From the NCBI GenBank assembly GCA_002435785.1, contig DIUC01000048.1, forward strand, positions 1 through 43,000: a stretch of DNA of 43,000 bases. The letters run 5' to 3'. Origin of the DNA: Saprospiraceae bacterium UBA6168 (GTDB lineage Bacteria; Bacteroidota; Bacteroidia; Chitinophagales; Saprospiraceae). The position numbers and the translations under genes were made by a program. Below are positions 8,421 to 16,308 of the stretch, piece by piece (position 1 is the first letter of the stretch; every line of letters begins with the position of its first letter). The notes beneath the pieces were generated by a model, which did not search any database, was not told the origin of the DNA, and saw only the letters and a list, made by a program, of their open reading frames with translations.

Positions 8421-10049
8421 ATGCGATACATTTTATCCATATTCCTCTTCTTTTGCTCGCTGTCCATGTTTGGGCAGGTGGAGACAGTGCTTGTCAAAGG
8501 CACTGCGTCGTATGTTTCCTCCCAAAACGTCTATGTCAAGTATGCCTCCACGGACGGCATCAGCAAGGGCGACACGCTTTTTTCCCAAAAGGAAAACGTG
8601 CTGACACCATGTCTGGTGGTGAGGGATAAGTCCTCGACCTCTTGCGTCTGCATTTCATTGTTGACGGAAAAGGTGGTAGTTGGGGCGGAATTCTATGCAC
8701 GGGTTCCCAAAAAAGAAGCGCTCCAAAAGCAAGAAAATGAGAAGAAAGGCGACAAATCCAGACCGGCACGGGACAGCGTACAGCCTGTGGCTACAAACCC
8801 GGTCGTGGTGACGCCGGAATCAGAGGACAAGCTGGAACCGGGTTTTAAGCAAAAAATAAGGGGCCGGGTGTCGGCTGCGTCATACAGCAACTTGATTGGA
8901 GCAAAGGAAACCCACCGAATGCGCTATGCCTTCACGTTGCAGGGCAACAACCTCGGCAACTCCCGCTTTTCGACGGACAACTACATCACTTTCCGGCACA
9001 CGGTGGGTGAGTGGCAGGAAGTAAAGGACAATTTCAGTGATGCCCTGAAGGTCTATTCGTTGGCGGTGAAATATGATTTGGACAAGACATCGAGTATCAG
9101 CCTGGGCCGGAAAATCAACCAGCGTATTTCGAGCATGGGCGCTATTGACGGCCTACAGGTGGAAAAGGGGCTGGGCAATTTTATGGTCGGTGGCATCTTG
9201 GGGTCAAGGCCGAACCACACCGACTATGGCCTCGACTTTGGCCTACTGCAAGCAGGAGCTTACGTCGGGCATTCAACTCAAAAGGACGCCAAGTCGCAGC
9301 AGACTACCCTCGCCTTCATCGAACAGCGCAATGGTGGGGCAGTGGACAGGCGCTTTGTCTATTTCCAACATTCCAACAACCTGCTGAAAGACCTCAGCTT
9401 CTTTGGCTCGATGGAGGTGGATTTGTACGAGAAACTAAATGGCGAGGTGAAAAACAACCCGAGTTTGACCAATATGCTGCTCTCGTTGCGACACAAGTTG
9501 TCGAAGAAAGCAAGCATCTCGCTTTCCTATGACAACCGCAAAAACATCATTTACTACGAGAGCTACAAGAGCTATATTGACCAATTGGTGGATGACGAAA
9601 CGAGGCAGGGCCTGCGTTTCAACATCAACTACCGCCCGATGAAGTTCGTGACTTGGGGGGCAAACGCAAGCTGGCGTTTTCAGAAAAGCGACATGAACCT
9701 CTCGAAAAACCTGAACAGCTACCTCAATTTCAGCCGCATTCCTTGGATAGGTGCGTCTGCCTCCATCACGGCCAACTTCCTGCAAACCAATTACTTGGAC
9801 AGCAAGATGTTCGGCGTCAGGCTGACCAGGGAAATAATTCCCGGCAAACTCAATAGCGACGCCTATTTCAGGATGGTGGATTACAGCTACAAGAACTACG
9901 AATATACCGTGAAGCAGAAAATCGCTGGCTTGGACGTTTCCGTAAACCTGACCCGCAAGCTGGCCTTCCACGTGTACTATGAGGGGACTTTTGAGAAGGA
10001 ACGGGATACTTTTCACCGGGTGAACATGAAATTGATTCAGCGGTTTTGA
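8421..10049 (+). CDS. Outer-membrane beta-barrel protein, possible cytochrome-associated porin
   Basis: The 542-residue product has a signal peptide (residues 1-19, ending MFGQ), a small beta-rich N-terminal domain (about 20-95), a charged Lys/Glu/Pro linker (about 100-140), and a long region of alternating amphipathic strands (about 145-542) that ends in Phe, the usual last residue of an outer-membrane barrel. The strand-rich length would allow about 18-20 strands. It is the next gene on the plus strand after the giant cytochrome, apart from the repeat and DUF559 stretch. By analogy with MtrB- or PioB-type conduits it may hold or pass electrons to a multihaem protein, but I cannot see direct homology to those families and no CxxCH is present. 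It may equally be a general outer-membrane protein. Confidence 0.75.
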   Translation: MRYILSIFLFFCSLSMFGQVETVLVKGTASYVSSQNVYVKYASTDGISKGDTLFSQKENVLTPCLVVRDKSSTSCVCISLLTEKVVVGAEFYARVPKKEALQKQENEKKGDKSRPARDSVQPVATNPVVVTPESEDKLEPGFKQKIRGRVSAASYSNLIGAKETHRMRYAFTLQGNNLGNSRFSTDNYITFRHTVGEWQEVKDNFSDALKVYSLAVKYDLDKTSSISLGRKINQRISSMGAIDGLQVEKGLGNFMVGGILGSRPNHTDYGLDFGLLQAGAYVGHSTQKDAKSQQTTLAFIEQRNGGAVDRRFVYFQHSNNLLKDLSFFGSMEVDLYEKLNGEVKNNPSLTNMLLSLRHKLSKKASISLSYDNRKNIIYYESYKSYIDQLVDDETRQGLRFNINYRPMKFVTWGANASWRFQKSDMNLSKNLNSYLNFSRIPWIGASASITANFLQTNYLDSKMFGVRLTREIIPGKLNSDAYFRMVDYSYKNYEYTVKQKIAGLDVSVNLTRKLAFHVYYEGTFEKERDTFHRVNMKLIQRF

Positions 10050-10075
10050 GTACCGCATCATTTGCCTTAACTTTG
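10045..10075 (+). promoter_or_regulatory. Bacteroidota-type promoter for the 10091 cassette
   Basis: TTTG at 10045-10048 and TAACTTTG at 10068-10075 are 19 bp apart, an exact match to the Bacteroidota -33 / -7 consensus (TTTG and TAnnTTTG). The -7 box ends 15 bp before the ATG at 10091, which supports that start over a TTG at 10046. Confidence 0.65.
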
Positions 10076-10090
10076 GGAAAAAATAGCCGG

Positions 10091-10333
10091 ATGACAGCTA
10101 CCTTTTCAGCACAAGACCAGATTGCGAACTTCATCGCCGACGCCATGCCGGAGCGCATTTTGTCATTCAAATTTTCCGCAAGCGTACAGCAACGTATAGA
10201 AATCTTGGTCAACCGAAAGAAGGAGGGTAAGATAACAAATACAGAACGGGAAGAACTGGAGCGTTATCTTCTTTATGACAACTTGATTGGACTGGCAAAG
10301 GCAAGGGCCAGCATGAGAATTGCTGAAAGATGA
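10091..10333 (+). CDS. Small partner protein of an HNH endonuclease cassette
   Basis: The 80-residue product has no signal peptide and is mostly helical and charged (for example RKKEGKITNTEREELERY). Its last four bases overlap the start of the HNH gene (ATGA at 10330-10333), so the two are co-translated. The layout resembles an antitoxin or accessory gene with its toxin, but I do not recognise a named family and no DNA-binding motif is clear. It follows a well-formed promoter that begins in the last codons of the barrel gene. Confidence 0.7.
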   Translation: MTATFSAQDQIANFIADAMPERILSFKFSASVQQRIEILVNRKKEGKITNTEREELERYLLYDNLIGLAKARASMRIAER

Positions 10334-10740
10334 GCCAAAAGATTCCGAATCACCTCCGATTACTGGTTGCTGACCGGGCAAGTTATCGCTGCGAATACTG
10401 CCATGTCCCAGCGTTATTTTTAGCAACGACATTCCATGTTGACCATATCCGAAGCCGCAAGCACCGTGGCCTCACCATACTCGAAAACCTTTCGTTTTGC
10501 TGCCCACATTGTAACTAAAACAAAGGGTCGGATGTGGGAGCTTTCGAGGATGACGAGAATGAAAAAGTTGTGCGATTTTTCAACCCAAGAAAGGACGACT
10601 GGAACGACCATTTTGAAATTCGAGATGGCCATATTTTCTCAAAATCCAAAATTGGTGAAGTGACTGTCCGCACCTTGGATTTCAACCTACCCGAACGGGT
10701 TTTGCTAAGAATGGAACTGATGCGTGGCGGGCATTTTTGA
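10330..10740 (+). pseudogene. HNH endonuclease interrupted by an in-frame TAA
   Basis: Reading in one frame gives 136 codons with a single TAA at 10516-10518. The first part has CEYC, the HNH core HVDHIRSRKHRG with a downstream N in LENLSF, and CPHCN. After the stop, the same frame continues with NKGSDVGAFEDDENEK and FNPRKDDWNDHFE, as in intact members of this family, where a residue such as Arg, Lys or Gln sits at the stop position. One base change (for example CAA or AAA to TAA) explains it. The truncated 62-residue product keeps the HNH core but loses everything after the second zinc-type Cys pair. It is either a pseudogene or a sequencing error. Confidence 0.8.
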
Positions 10741-10776
10741 ACGTTATTACTTTGAAAAAAACATAAAAGAACTGAC

Positions 10777-11559
10777 ATGTATCGTGTAAAAATCATTTTC
10801 GCTTTGGCATTGGTCGCCAGCTTGATGTCCTGCAACTCCGGCCCAGAAGTCATTGAGGCCGAATCCGGTAGCGGCGAGGTTGCCCCGCCGCTTTTCCAAG
10901 ACCCCGGCGCAGCGCAGGGCATGAACACTGCCCCAGGGCAAACACAAAACCTTGACGCCGCCGAGCACAAAATCGTGGCCGAGGAAGTGCTGAACACCGA
11001 CAAGTACACCTATGTCAGGGGACAGGAGAACGGGCAGGAAGTCTGGATTGCCGTGATGAAACAAGATGTGAAAATCGGCGGTACTTACCTTTTCCGGGGC
11101 GGCCTGATGAAGAAAAACTTCGAGAGCAAAGAGTATAACCGGGTCTTTGAAACGCTTTACCTCGTTTCCGATTTCAGGGCAGAGGGCGCATCGAGTGCAA
11201 CCACTAAAGAACAGGCCCACGCCAATGTGGAGGGTGGCAGCACCGTCGAAGCACCCAAAAGCGTAACTCCCGCAGCCGGTGCCATCAAGCTTTCCGATTT
11301 GATAGCGAACATTACAAAATACGATGGAAAAACCGTGAAAGTCACCGGGAAGGTGATGAAGGTAAACCCAATGATTATGGGCCGCAACTGGCTGCACATC
11401 CAAGACGGCTCCGGCAAGAACCTCGACTTGACGGTAACGACCGTAGAGCAGGTGCAACTCGGCGCTACCGTCACACTGGAAGGCACAATTGCGCTGAACA
11501 AGGACTTCGGTGCGGGGTATAAGTATGATTACATCATGGAGGGGGCGGTGGCGAAGTGA
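10777..11559 (+). CDS. Lipoprotein with two NrfJ-like / OB-fold domains
   Basis: The 260-residue product has a lipoprotein signal with lipobox LMSC (Cys19). After a low-complexity stretch come two related beta-barrel-like domains: about 62-132 (containing YTYVRGQENGQEVWIAV) and about 168-258 (containing KVTGKVMKVNPMIMGRNW and LHIQDGSG, then FGAGY). Both match the pattern I know from NrfJ-type and OB-fold proteins found near c-type cytochrome genes; the second half of this pattern is also common in periplasmic redox clusters. It lies between the cytochrome/barrel group and the convergent CcsBA gene. An accessory role in cytochrome assembly or metal handling is plausible but unproven. Confidence 0.75.
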   Translation: MYRVKIIFALALVASLMSCNSGPEVIEAESGSGEVAPPLFQDPGAAQGMNTAPGQTQNLDAAEHKIVAEEVLNTDKYTYVRGQENGQEVWIAVMKQDVKIGGTYLFRGGLMKKNFESKEYNRVFETLYLVSDFRAEGASSATTKEQAHANVEGGSTVEAPKSVTPAAGAIKLSDLIANITKYDGKTVKVTGKVMKVNPMIMGRNWLHIQDGSGKNLDLTVTTVEQVQLGATVTLEGTIALNKDFGAGYKYDYIMEGAVAK

Positions 11560-11568
11560 GGTCACCTA

Positions 11569-11635
11569 GTGAAATCTCTGTGCCTCTATGTTTGGAATAT
11601 TTAAACACGGAGGCACAGAGACACTGAGATTTCAC
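11569..11635. repeat. Imperfect inverted repeat between convergent genes
   Basis: The arm starting GTGAAATCTCTGTGCC pairs with the arm ending GATTTCAC (11603-11635) around a short A/T loop. It lies between two convergent genes, ending 10 bp from the stop of CcsBA. It could act as a two-way terminator and shares the CACGGAGGCACAGAG-type motif with 14788-14888. Confidence 0.65.
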
Positions 11636-11645
11636 GAAGAAAATT

Positions 11646-14600
11646 TTACGCTTTTGTCGTCAAACACTTCTGGTAGTTACGGTGCCGCCACCAAGCCGCC
11701 AAACTCAACACCGTCAGCGCAGCCACCGTCCAATAAACCCAAGTCGGAATCGGCACGGGGTCGCCCGCTGCGTAGGAATGCAAACCGGAGAGGTAATAAT
11801 TCACCCCAAAATAAGTCATCATCACCGATGCCCAACCGAACAACGAGGCCACATTGAACGCAAAATTGCCCCGAAAGCCGGGAATGAAGCGCATGTGCAG
11901 GATGAACGAATAAACCAGAATCGTCACTAATGCCCAAGTTTCCTTGGCGTCCCAGCCCCAGTATCTGCCCCAAGATTCGTTCGCCCAAACACCGCCCAGG
12001 TACGTGCCGATGCTAATCATGAACAGCCCGCCGATGAGCGTCATTTCGCTCGTGTAAGTCAGTTCCTTCACGATTCGATAGACACTCTCCCCGTTCTTTT
12101 TGTTGCCAAAAATCATGAAAATCAGGTTCAGCACCCCAATGATGGCACCGAGTGCGAGGAAGCCATAACTGCCCGCCTCCAGCGATACGTGGATCATCAG
12201 CCAGTAGGATTTCAGCACGGGCACGAGCGGCGTGATTTCTGGGTCGAGCCAATTCATGCCCGCCACCATCAGAATGACGGCTGCCAGCACGGTGGTCGCC
12301 GCCAGGCCGCCGTTGGTTTTTCTGGCGAAAATGAGGCCCGCCAGCGTGGTCGTCCAGCCGATATAAATCATGGACTCGTAACCGTTGCTCCACGGCGCTT
12401 GGCCGCTCACATACCATCGCAATCCCAAGCCCACCGTGTGCATGAAAAAGCCAAATGCGAGTAACCCGAAAGCGATTTTACCTGCTGTTTTAAAATTCAA
12501 ATTTGGTTTAAAAACTCCTGCAAATAATAGCCCTAAAAACACCAATGACAATAAGCCGTACATCTTGCCCAAACGGTTGAAAACATTGAGTTTGTTGAGC
12601 AATAATTCCGCTTTAATCTTGCCTTTTGAGGGCAATATATCGCCGCCATATTTGAGCTGATAATTATTTAATTCGGCAATCATGCGGTTTGCCATATTCC
12701 AGTCATTGCTTTGAATTGAACTTCTTAATACGGGAATATAGGCGGGGTAAAACGCCTCGATAATGGTGCCAGCAAATGCCGAATTTTGCATACCGTGCGG
12801 GTCGTCCGGCACGGCGGCTTGCCAGGTGTGGGTCGTGTCGCCCGGCACTGGGAACACCTTCATGAACCTGCCGGAAAACACCATGCTGCAGATGTTCACC
12901 TTCTCGTCCAATTTCATCAATTCCTTTTCAAAAACACTGCGGTCGCGCTGTGGCGTGTTGTAGGCGTCCCGCACGGCGTCCCGCAGTTTGTACTCACCGC
13001 TTTCGTTGAAAAAATCGCTGTATTTCACCATATCGCCTTCCACGCCGAGGATTTTGCGGATTTCCTCGTGATGGCCCAGCTTGATGAGCGGCACATGGTA
13101 CCAATCTTTCGGGTTGGCGGCCATCCCGAGTATCACTTGCTCCGCTGACTGTCCGTACAGCGTTTCCTTTTTCGACAATTTGCGCAAAACCTCGCTCGCA
13201 AAGGTGTTCAATGGCTTGAACCTGCCTTTGTAGTCCTGCATCAAAATGCGCCCGAAGGCATCAGCATGTGACTTTTCCACCTCCGGCATCTTAGCATTTT
13301 CGCATTTGCCGGGCGTCGAAAACGCCAAGAAAATGCCCACCAGCACGGCGGCCACTGCATGTTCAGTCTTGCTTCTCATGTTTTTCAGATTCTTCGAAAT
13401 TTGAGCGAAACGGGTGTTTTTGCTGAACAGCGTCCAAATCATGCCCAGCGTCAGCAGCGCATAACCGATGTACGAAATCCAGGTGCCCGGCGCATCGAAG
13501 TTCACGCTGAGGTAGGTGCCCAGTTCGTCCTGGTCGAACGAGGACTGGAAAAAACGGTAGCCGTCGTAGTCCAAAATATGGTTCATGTAGATGCGCTGGT
13601 CGTGCACGAGGTTGCTGCGGGGGTCCTTCAGCGTCACCTCGCTGGCGTAGGACGAAGCGTTGTCCGTGCCGGGGTAGCGCTCCATGATGAAATCGTTGAG
13701 TCCGATGGCAAACGGCAGCGTCACCCGCCTCGCCCCATAAGCTACCGCCACGCTCGATGTGCCGAATTGCACGGGTCTCGGCTGGCCCTCCACGCCCTGG
13801 CTCCCTGTCACGAACACCTTTTTTTCTTCGCCGCCGAAGGTGATTTTTAGATCCAATCCGCCCGTGCTGGTGCTGCTCATTTTCCGGTCGGCGGACGTGA
13901 CCTCCGCCCGTGCATGTGGGCTGAACGCCCCGAACACAAAGCTGTGCATCCCATCGGAGTACATGCTGCGCAAACGAAGCGAGTGCCAGACGCCCGGCGG
14001 CAGCGTGTCCTGTGTTTGGGTCGCCATCACCATTTGGGTAAACGGCGTTCCAGCCATGAAATAGAGGCTGTCGTTTTGCATTTTTATGTTGAAGGCCTGT
14101 GGGATTTCGGGGTTGCCGAAATTGAACAAAGTGCCATAGATGTTGGACTTGTCGCCCTGTTGCACCATGTATTCCTCCCTGCCGCCCATCCCAGCGATGA
14201 CCACTTTCAACGTGGGCAGGCCGCGCTCGTCGTCCACCATCGTTTCGGTGGGGTTGGGCATGAAATTCTGCACTTCCACTTTCAGTTCTTGGTTGCCAAG
14301 AAGGTAGGATTTTTCAAAAGAATTGTTGCCGAGCGAGGCGAACAGCACCGGCTCGTGGAAGGAAAACTTTTTGCCGCCGTGCATCACTTGAAACTGTAGG
14401 TAGGTCTCCGCCGATAAAAACGAGTTGGAAGCGCTGCCCTCCCGGATGCCCATCATCCCCTCTTTGCCCCAGTACCTCGTCACGCCCGCCCCGAAGATGA
14501 TGATGACCATGGAAGCGTGAAATATCACAAGCGGCCACTTTTTCTGCTGTATCATCCGAAAGCGGAAGATGTTGACAATCAACGTGATACTGAACAAAAC

Positions 14601-14771
14601 CAGCAACAACTCGAACCACTTAGACTTGAAAATCACTTTCTGGGCTGCGCTGGTGCCGAAGTCGTTTTCAACGAAAGTGGCAACGCCGATTGCTACGGCG
14701 AAGAGGATGATGTACAGCCCCGCAGCGGAGGTGGAGAAAAGGCCGTTCAATAATTTTTTCAGCAAGTTCAT
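11646..14771 (-). CDS. ccsBA: CcsBA: fused ResB-CcsA cytochrome c haem lyase
   Basis: System II cytochrome c biogenesis protein that carries haem across the membrane and attaches it to CxxCH. The 1,041-residue product (ATG at 14771; a GTG seven codons upstream is less likely) begins with ResB-type membrane segments (about 12-95) and a large periplasmic domain, crosses the membrane again near 435-460, has a second soluble stretch, and ends with the CcsA domain. The haem-binding WWD motif appears as WGRYWGWDAKETWAL at about 934-948, with flanking His candidates in HTVGLGLRW and HVSLEAGSYG. Fused ResB-CcsA is usual in Bacteroidota. It is convergent with the lipoprotein at 10777 and should serve the multihaem cytochromes nearby. 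Confidence 0.93.
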   Translation of the reverse strand: MNLLKKLLNGLFSTSAAGLYIILFAVAIGVATFVENDFGTSAAQKVIFKSKWFELLLVLFSITLIVNIFRFRMIQQKKWPLVIFHASMVIIIFGAGVTRYWGKEGMMGIREGSASNSFLSAETYLQFQVMHGGKKFSFHEPVLFASLGNNSFEKSYLLGNQELKVEVQNFMPNPTETMVDDERGLPTLKVVIAGMGGREEYMVQQGDKSNIYGTLFNFGNPEIPQAFNIKMQNDSLYFMAGTPFTQMVMATQTQDTLPPGVWHSLRLRSMYSDGMHSFVFGAFSPHARAEVTSADRKMSSTSTGGLDLKITFGGEEKKVFVTGSQGVEGQPRPVQFGTSSVAVAYGARRVTLPFAIGLNDFIMERYPGTDNASSYASEVTLKDPRSNLVHDQRIYMNHILDYDGYRFFQSSFDQDELGTYLSVNFDAPGTWISYIGYALLTLGMIWTLFSKNTRFAQISKNLKNMRSKTEHAVAAVLVGIFLAFSTPGKCENAKMPEVEKSHADAFGRILMQDYKGRFKPLNTFASEVLRKLSKKETLYGQSAEQVILGMAANPKDWYHVPLIKLGHHEEIRKILGVEGDMVKYSDFFNESGEYKLRDAVRDAYNTPQRDRSVFEKELMKLDEKVNICSMVFSGRFMKVFPVPGDTTHTWQAAVPDDPHGMQNSAFAGTIIEAFYPAYIPVLRSSIQSNDWNMANRMIAELNNYQLKYGGDILPSKGKIKAELLLNKLNVFNRLGKMYGLLSLVFLGLLFAGVFKPNLNFKTAGKIAFGLLAFGFFMHTVGLGLRWYVSGQAPWSNGYESMIYIGWTTTLAGLIFARKTNGGLAATTVLAAVILMVAGMNWLDPEITPLVPVLKSYWLMIHVSLEAGSYGFLALGAIIGVLNLIFMIFGNKKNGESVYRIVKELTYTSEMTLIGGLFMISIGTYLGGVWANESWGRYWGWDAKETWALVTILVYSFILHMRFIPGFRGNFAFNVASLFGWASVMMTYFGVNYYLSGLHSYAAGDPVPIPTWVYWTVAALTVLSLAAWWRHRNYQKCLTTKA

Positions 14772-14787
14772 GCTTTGGACAAGATTA

Positions 14788-14888
14788 AACACGGAGACAC
14801 CGAGGACAGCGAAAACGCCAAGGATATTTCTTTGAAAACCAATGATTTGCCTTTTGTATTTTTCTCTGTCCTCCGTGCCTCCGTGTTG
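14788..14888. repeat. Inverted repeat in the CcsBA leader
   Basis: AACACGGAGACACCGAGGAC (14788-14807) and the complementary arm GTCCTCCGTGCCTCCGTGTT (14869-14888) bracket about 60 bp. The motif family matches the inverted repeat at 11569, which lies at the other end of the same gene. A hairpin here would lie in the 5' leader of ccsBA. Confidence 0.65.
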
Positions 14889-14902
14889 AAAAAGACAGCC
14901 TG

Positions 14903-14910
14903 CAAAATTA
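14903..14910 (-). promoter_or_regulatory. Candidate -7 box for ccsBA
   Basis: On the minus strand this reads TAATTTTG, an exact TAnnTTTG. It is about 130 bp upstream of the ccsBA start. No good -33 TTTG is seen at the right spacing, so support is partial. Confidence 0.35.
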
Positions 14911-14992
14911 GCGACTATACCCGAGGCGGCCTTTCCCTCGAAACCGGGTTCAACCAGAAAAAATGCCTGTTCAGGTGGTTTTGTTCATCCGC

Positions 14993-16165
14993 TCACTCCT
15001 CCTCCGCCACGCCCGCCCCCTGCGCCGACACATAGTACGCCCCTTTCAGTACAATCTTGACCCCTTCGGGCAATGCTTTCGAGGGGGTAACCACCACAAA
15101 ACCATCGGCCTCACCACCTTTTATCACTTTGATTTTTTTGAAAAAACTGCCATCCGCATTCTCTTTTTCAAGGATGTAAATGAAGTCGTCTTTCCCTTCC
15201 CGCACCACCGCCGCTTCTGGCAGGGCATTGCCTGCGCCGCCGCCCGTCGTGGCAATGCTGGCCTCCAAAAACGCCCCGTTCACGAAGTTCGATTGTCCGC
15301 CAGCGCCAGCGTCCAGTTTAGCATGTGCTCGAATTGCCCGCTTCGTTGGGTCAAGCACTTTGTCCAAACTGTAAATCGTAGCCGGGTAGCCCCTCGTCGG
15401 ATCGGCCGGGAAGCTCAGGCTCACGCGCTGCCCTATTTTCACCTTCAAAATGTCCTTCTCAAACACCCAGAGGTCGGCGTGGAGTTGGCTCAAATCAGTC
15501 ACTTCGCAAACGGTCGTTCCGGGCTGCACCGCCGCCCCCACATTGGAGCGGATGGCCGTCACGATGCCGCTCACGGGGCTTACCAGCGTCAGTTGGGTGC
15601 TCAGGTTTTGCGCCGTTAACCGCTCCGGGTTGATTTGGTGCTGGCGCAATTTGGCGGCCAGCACGGCGGCGGTCGTCTCGGCGGCCCGCAGGTCGGATTC
15701 TGCTTTTTGAAAGTTCTTCGAGGCCGTGGCATCGGCTTCTTTGAGCGACTTGTAGCGGTCGAATTCGCTTTTCAGGAACACCAGCCGGTCCTTGTTTTCC
15801 AAAAACTGCTGCTGCAAGTCCAGCAAGTCCGGCTTGCGGATGACGGCTAGCACCTGCCCCTTGCTCACCGTGGCGTTCAGGCTGGTTTTTAGCTCCGCAA
15901 TGGAGCCGTCGGAGAAGGCCGTCACCTGTGCTATATGCTCTGGGTGGACAACCAGTTCGGCGTTCACCCGCAGCCCTTCAGCGATGTTTTTTTGTTCAAA
16001 ACCACCGAAGGCCAACCCCGCCTGCTTCGCCTGGTCTGGCGTCAGGTGGATGAGGTCGCCGCTGGTATGGATGGCCTCTGCTTCGGGTTTTTCGGTGGTG
16101 GTGGGTTCGTATTTGCCGCAGGAAAAAGCGGCGAAGATGATGAGAATGAAGAAGGTATTTTTCAT
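14993..16165 (-). CDS. RND efflux periplasmic adaptor lipoprotein (CusB/HlyD type)
   Basis: Membrane fusion protein that joins the RND pump to the outer-membrane channel. The product is 390 residues from the ATG at 16165, with a lipobox ending FSC (Cys16). It shows the usual order: a beta-barrel/lipoyl half before a coiled-coil hairpin (about 110-180, containing LQQQFLENKDRL), the second lipoyl half (LVSPVSGIVTAIRSNVGA), and the barrel and proximal domains. I chose this start because the frame upstream is made of intergenic repeat DNA. It lies downstream of the TolC-like gene on the same strand, with a repeat hairpin in the gap. Together with the pump at 18271 it forms a heavy-metal efflux set. 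Confidence 0.9.
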   Translation of the reverse strand: MKNTFFILIIFAAFSCGKYEPTTTEKPEAEAIHTSGDLIHLTPDQAKQAGLAFGGFEQKNIAEGLRVNAELVVHPEHIAQVTAFSDGSIAELKTSLNATVSKGQVLAVIRKPDLLDLQQQFLENKDRLVFLKSEFDRYKSLKEADATASKNFQKAESDLRAAETTAAVLAAKLRQHQINPERLTAQNLSTQLTLVSPVSGIVTAIRSNVGAAVQPGTTVCEVTDLSQLHADLWVFEKDILKVKIGQRVSLSFPADPTRGYPATIYSLDKVLDPTKRAIRAHAKLDAGAGGQSNFVNGAFLEASIATTGGGAGNALPEAAVVREGKDDFIYILEKENADGSFFKKIKVIKGGEADGFVVVTPSKALPEGVKIVLKGAYYVSAQGAGVAEEE

Positions 16166-16187
16166 TGTAAAAGATTGATTGTCTTTT

Positions 16188-16306
16188 GATTGCGGATTTC
16201 GGAATACGGATTGCGGATTGGGTTTCACAGCTTAATTTGGAAACTATTAGGGATTCTAAGTGACCAACTGCCCCCAATCCGAAATCTGCAATCCGAAATC
16301 CGCAAT
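16188..16306. repeat. Inverted pair of ATCCGAA-type tandem repeats
   Basis: The arm 16188-16222 (GATTGCGGATTTCGGAATAC and on) and the arm 16272-16306 (CCAATCCGAAATCTGCAATC and on) are near-complementary, with a 49-bp loop. They fill the gap between the TolC-like gene and the adaptor gene, so the joint mRNA could fold here. Confidence 0.8.
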
Positions 16307-16308
16307 GG

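Noticed and set aside
14993..16228. Longer start for the RND adaptor at 16228
   Set aside because: The first 21 codons are read from an intergenic tandem repeat and would spoil the lipoprotein signal that starts at 16165.
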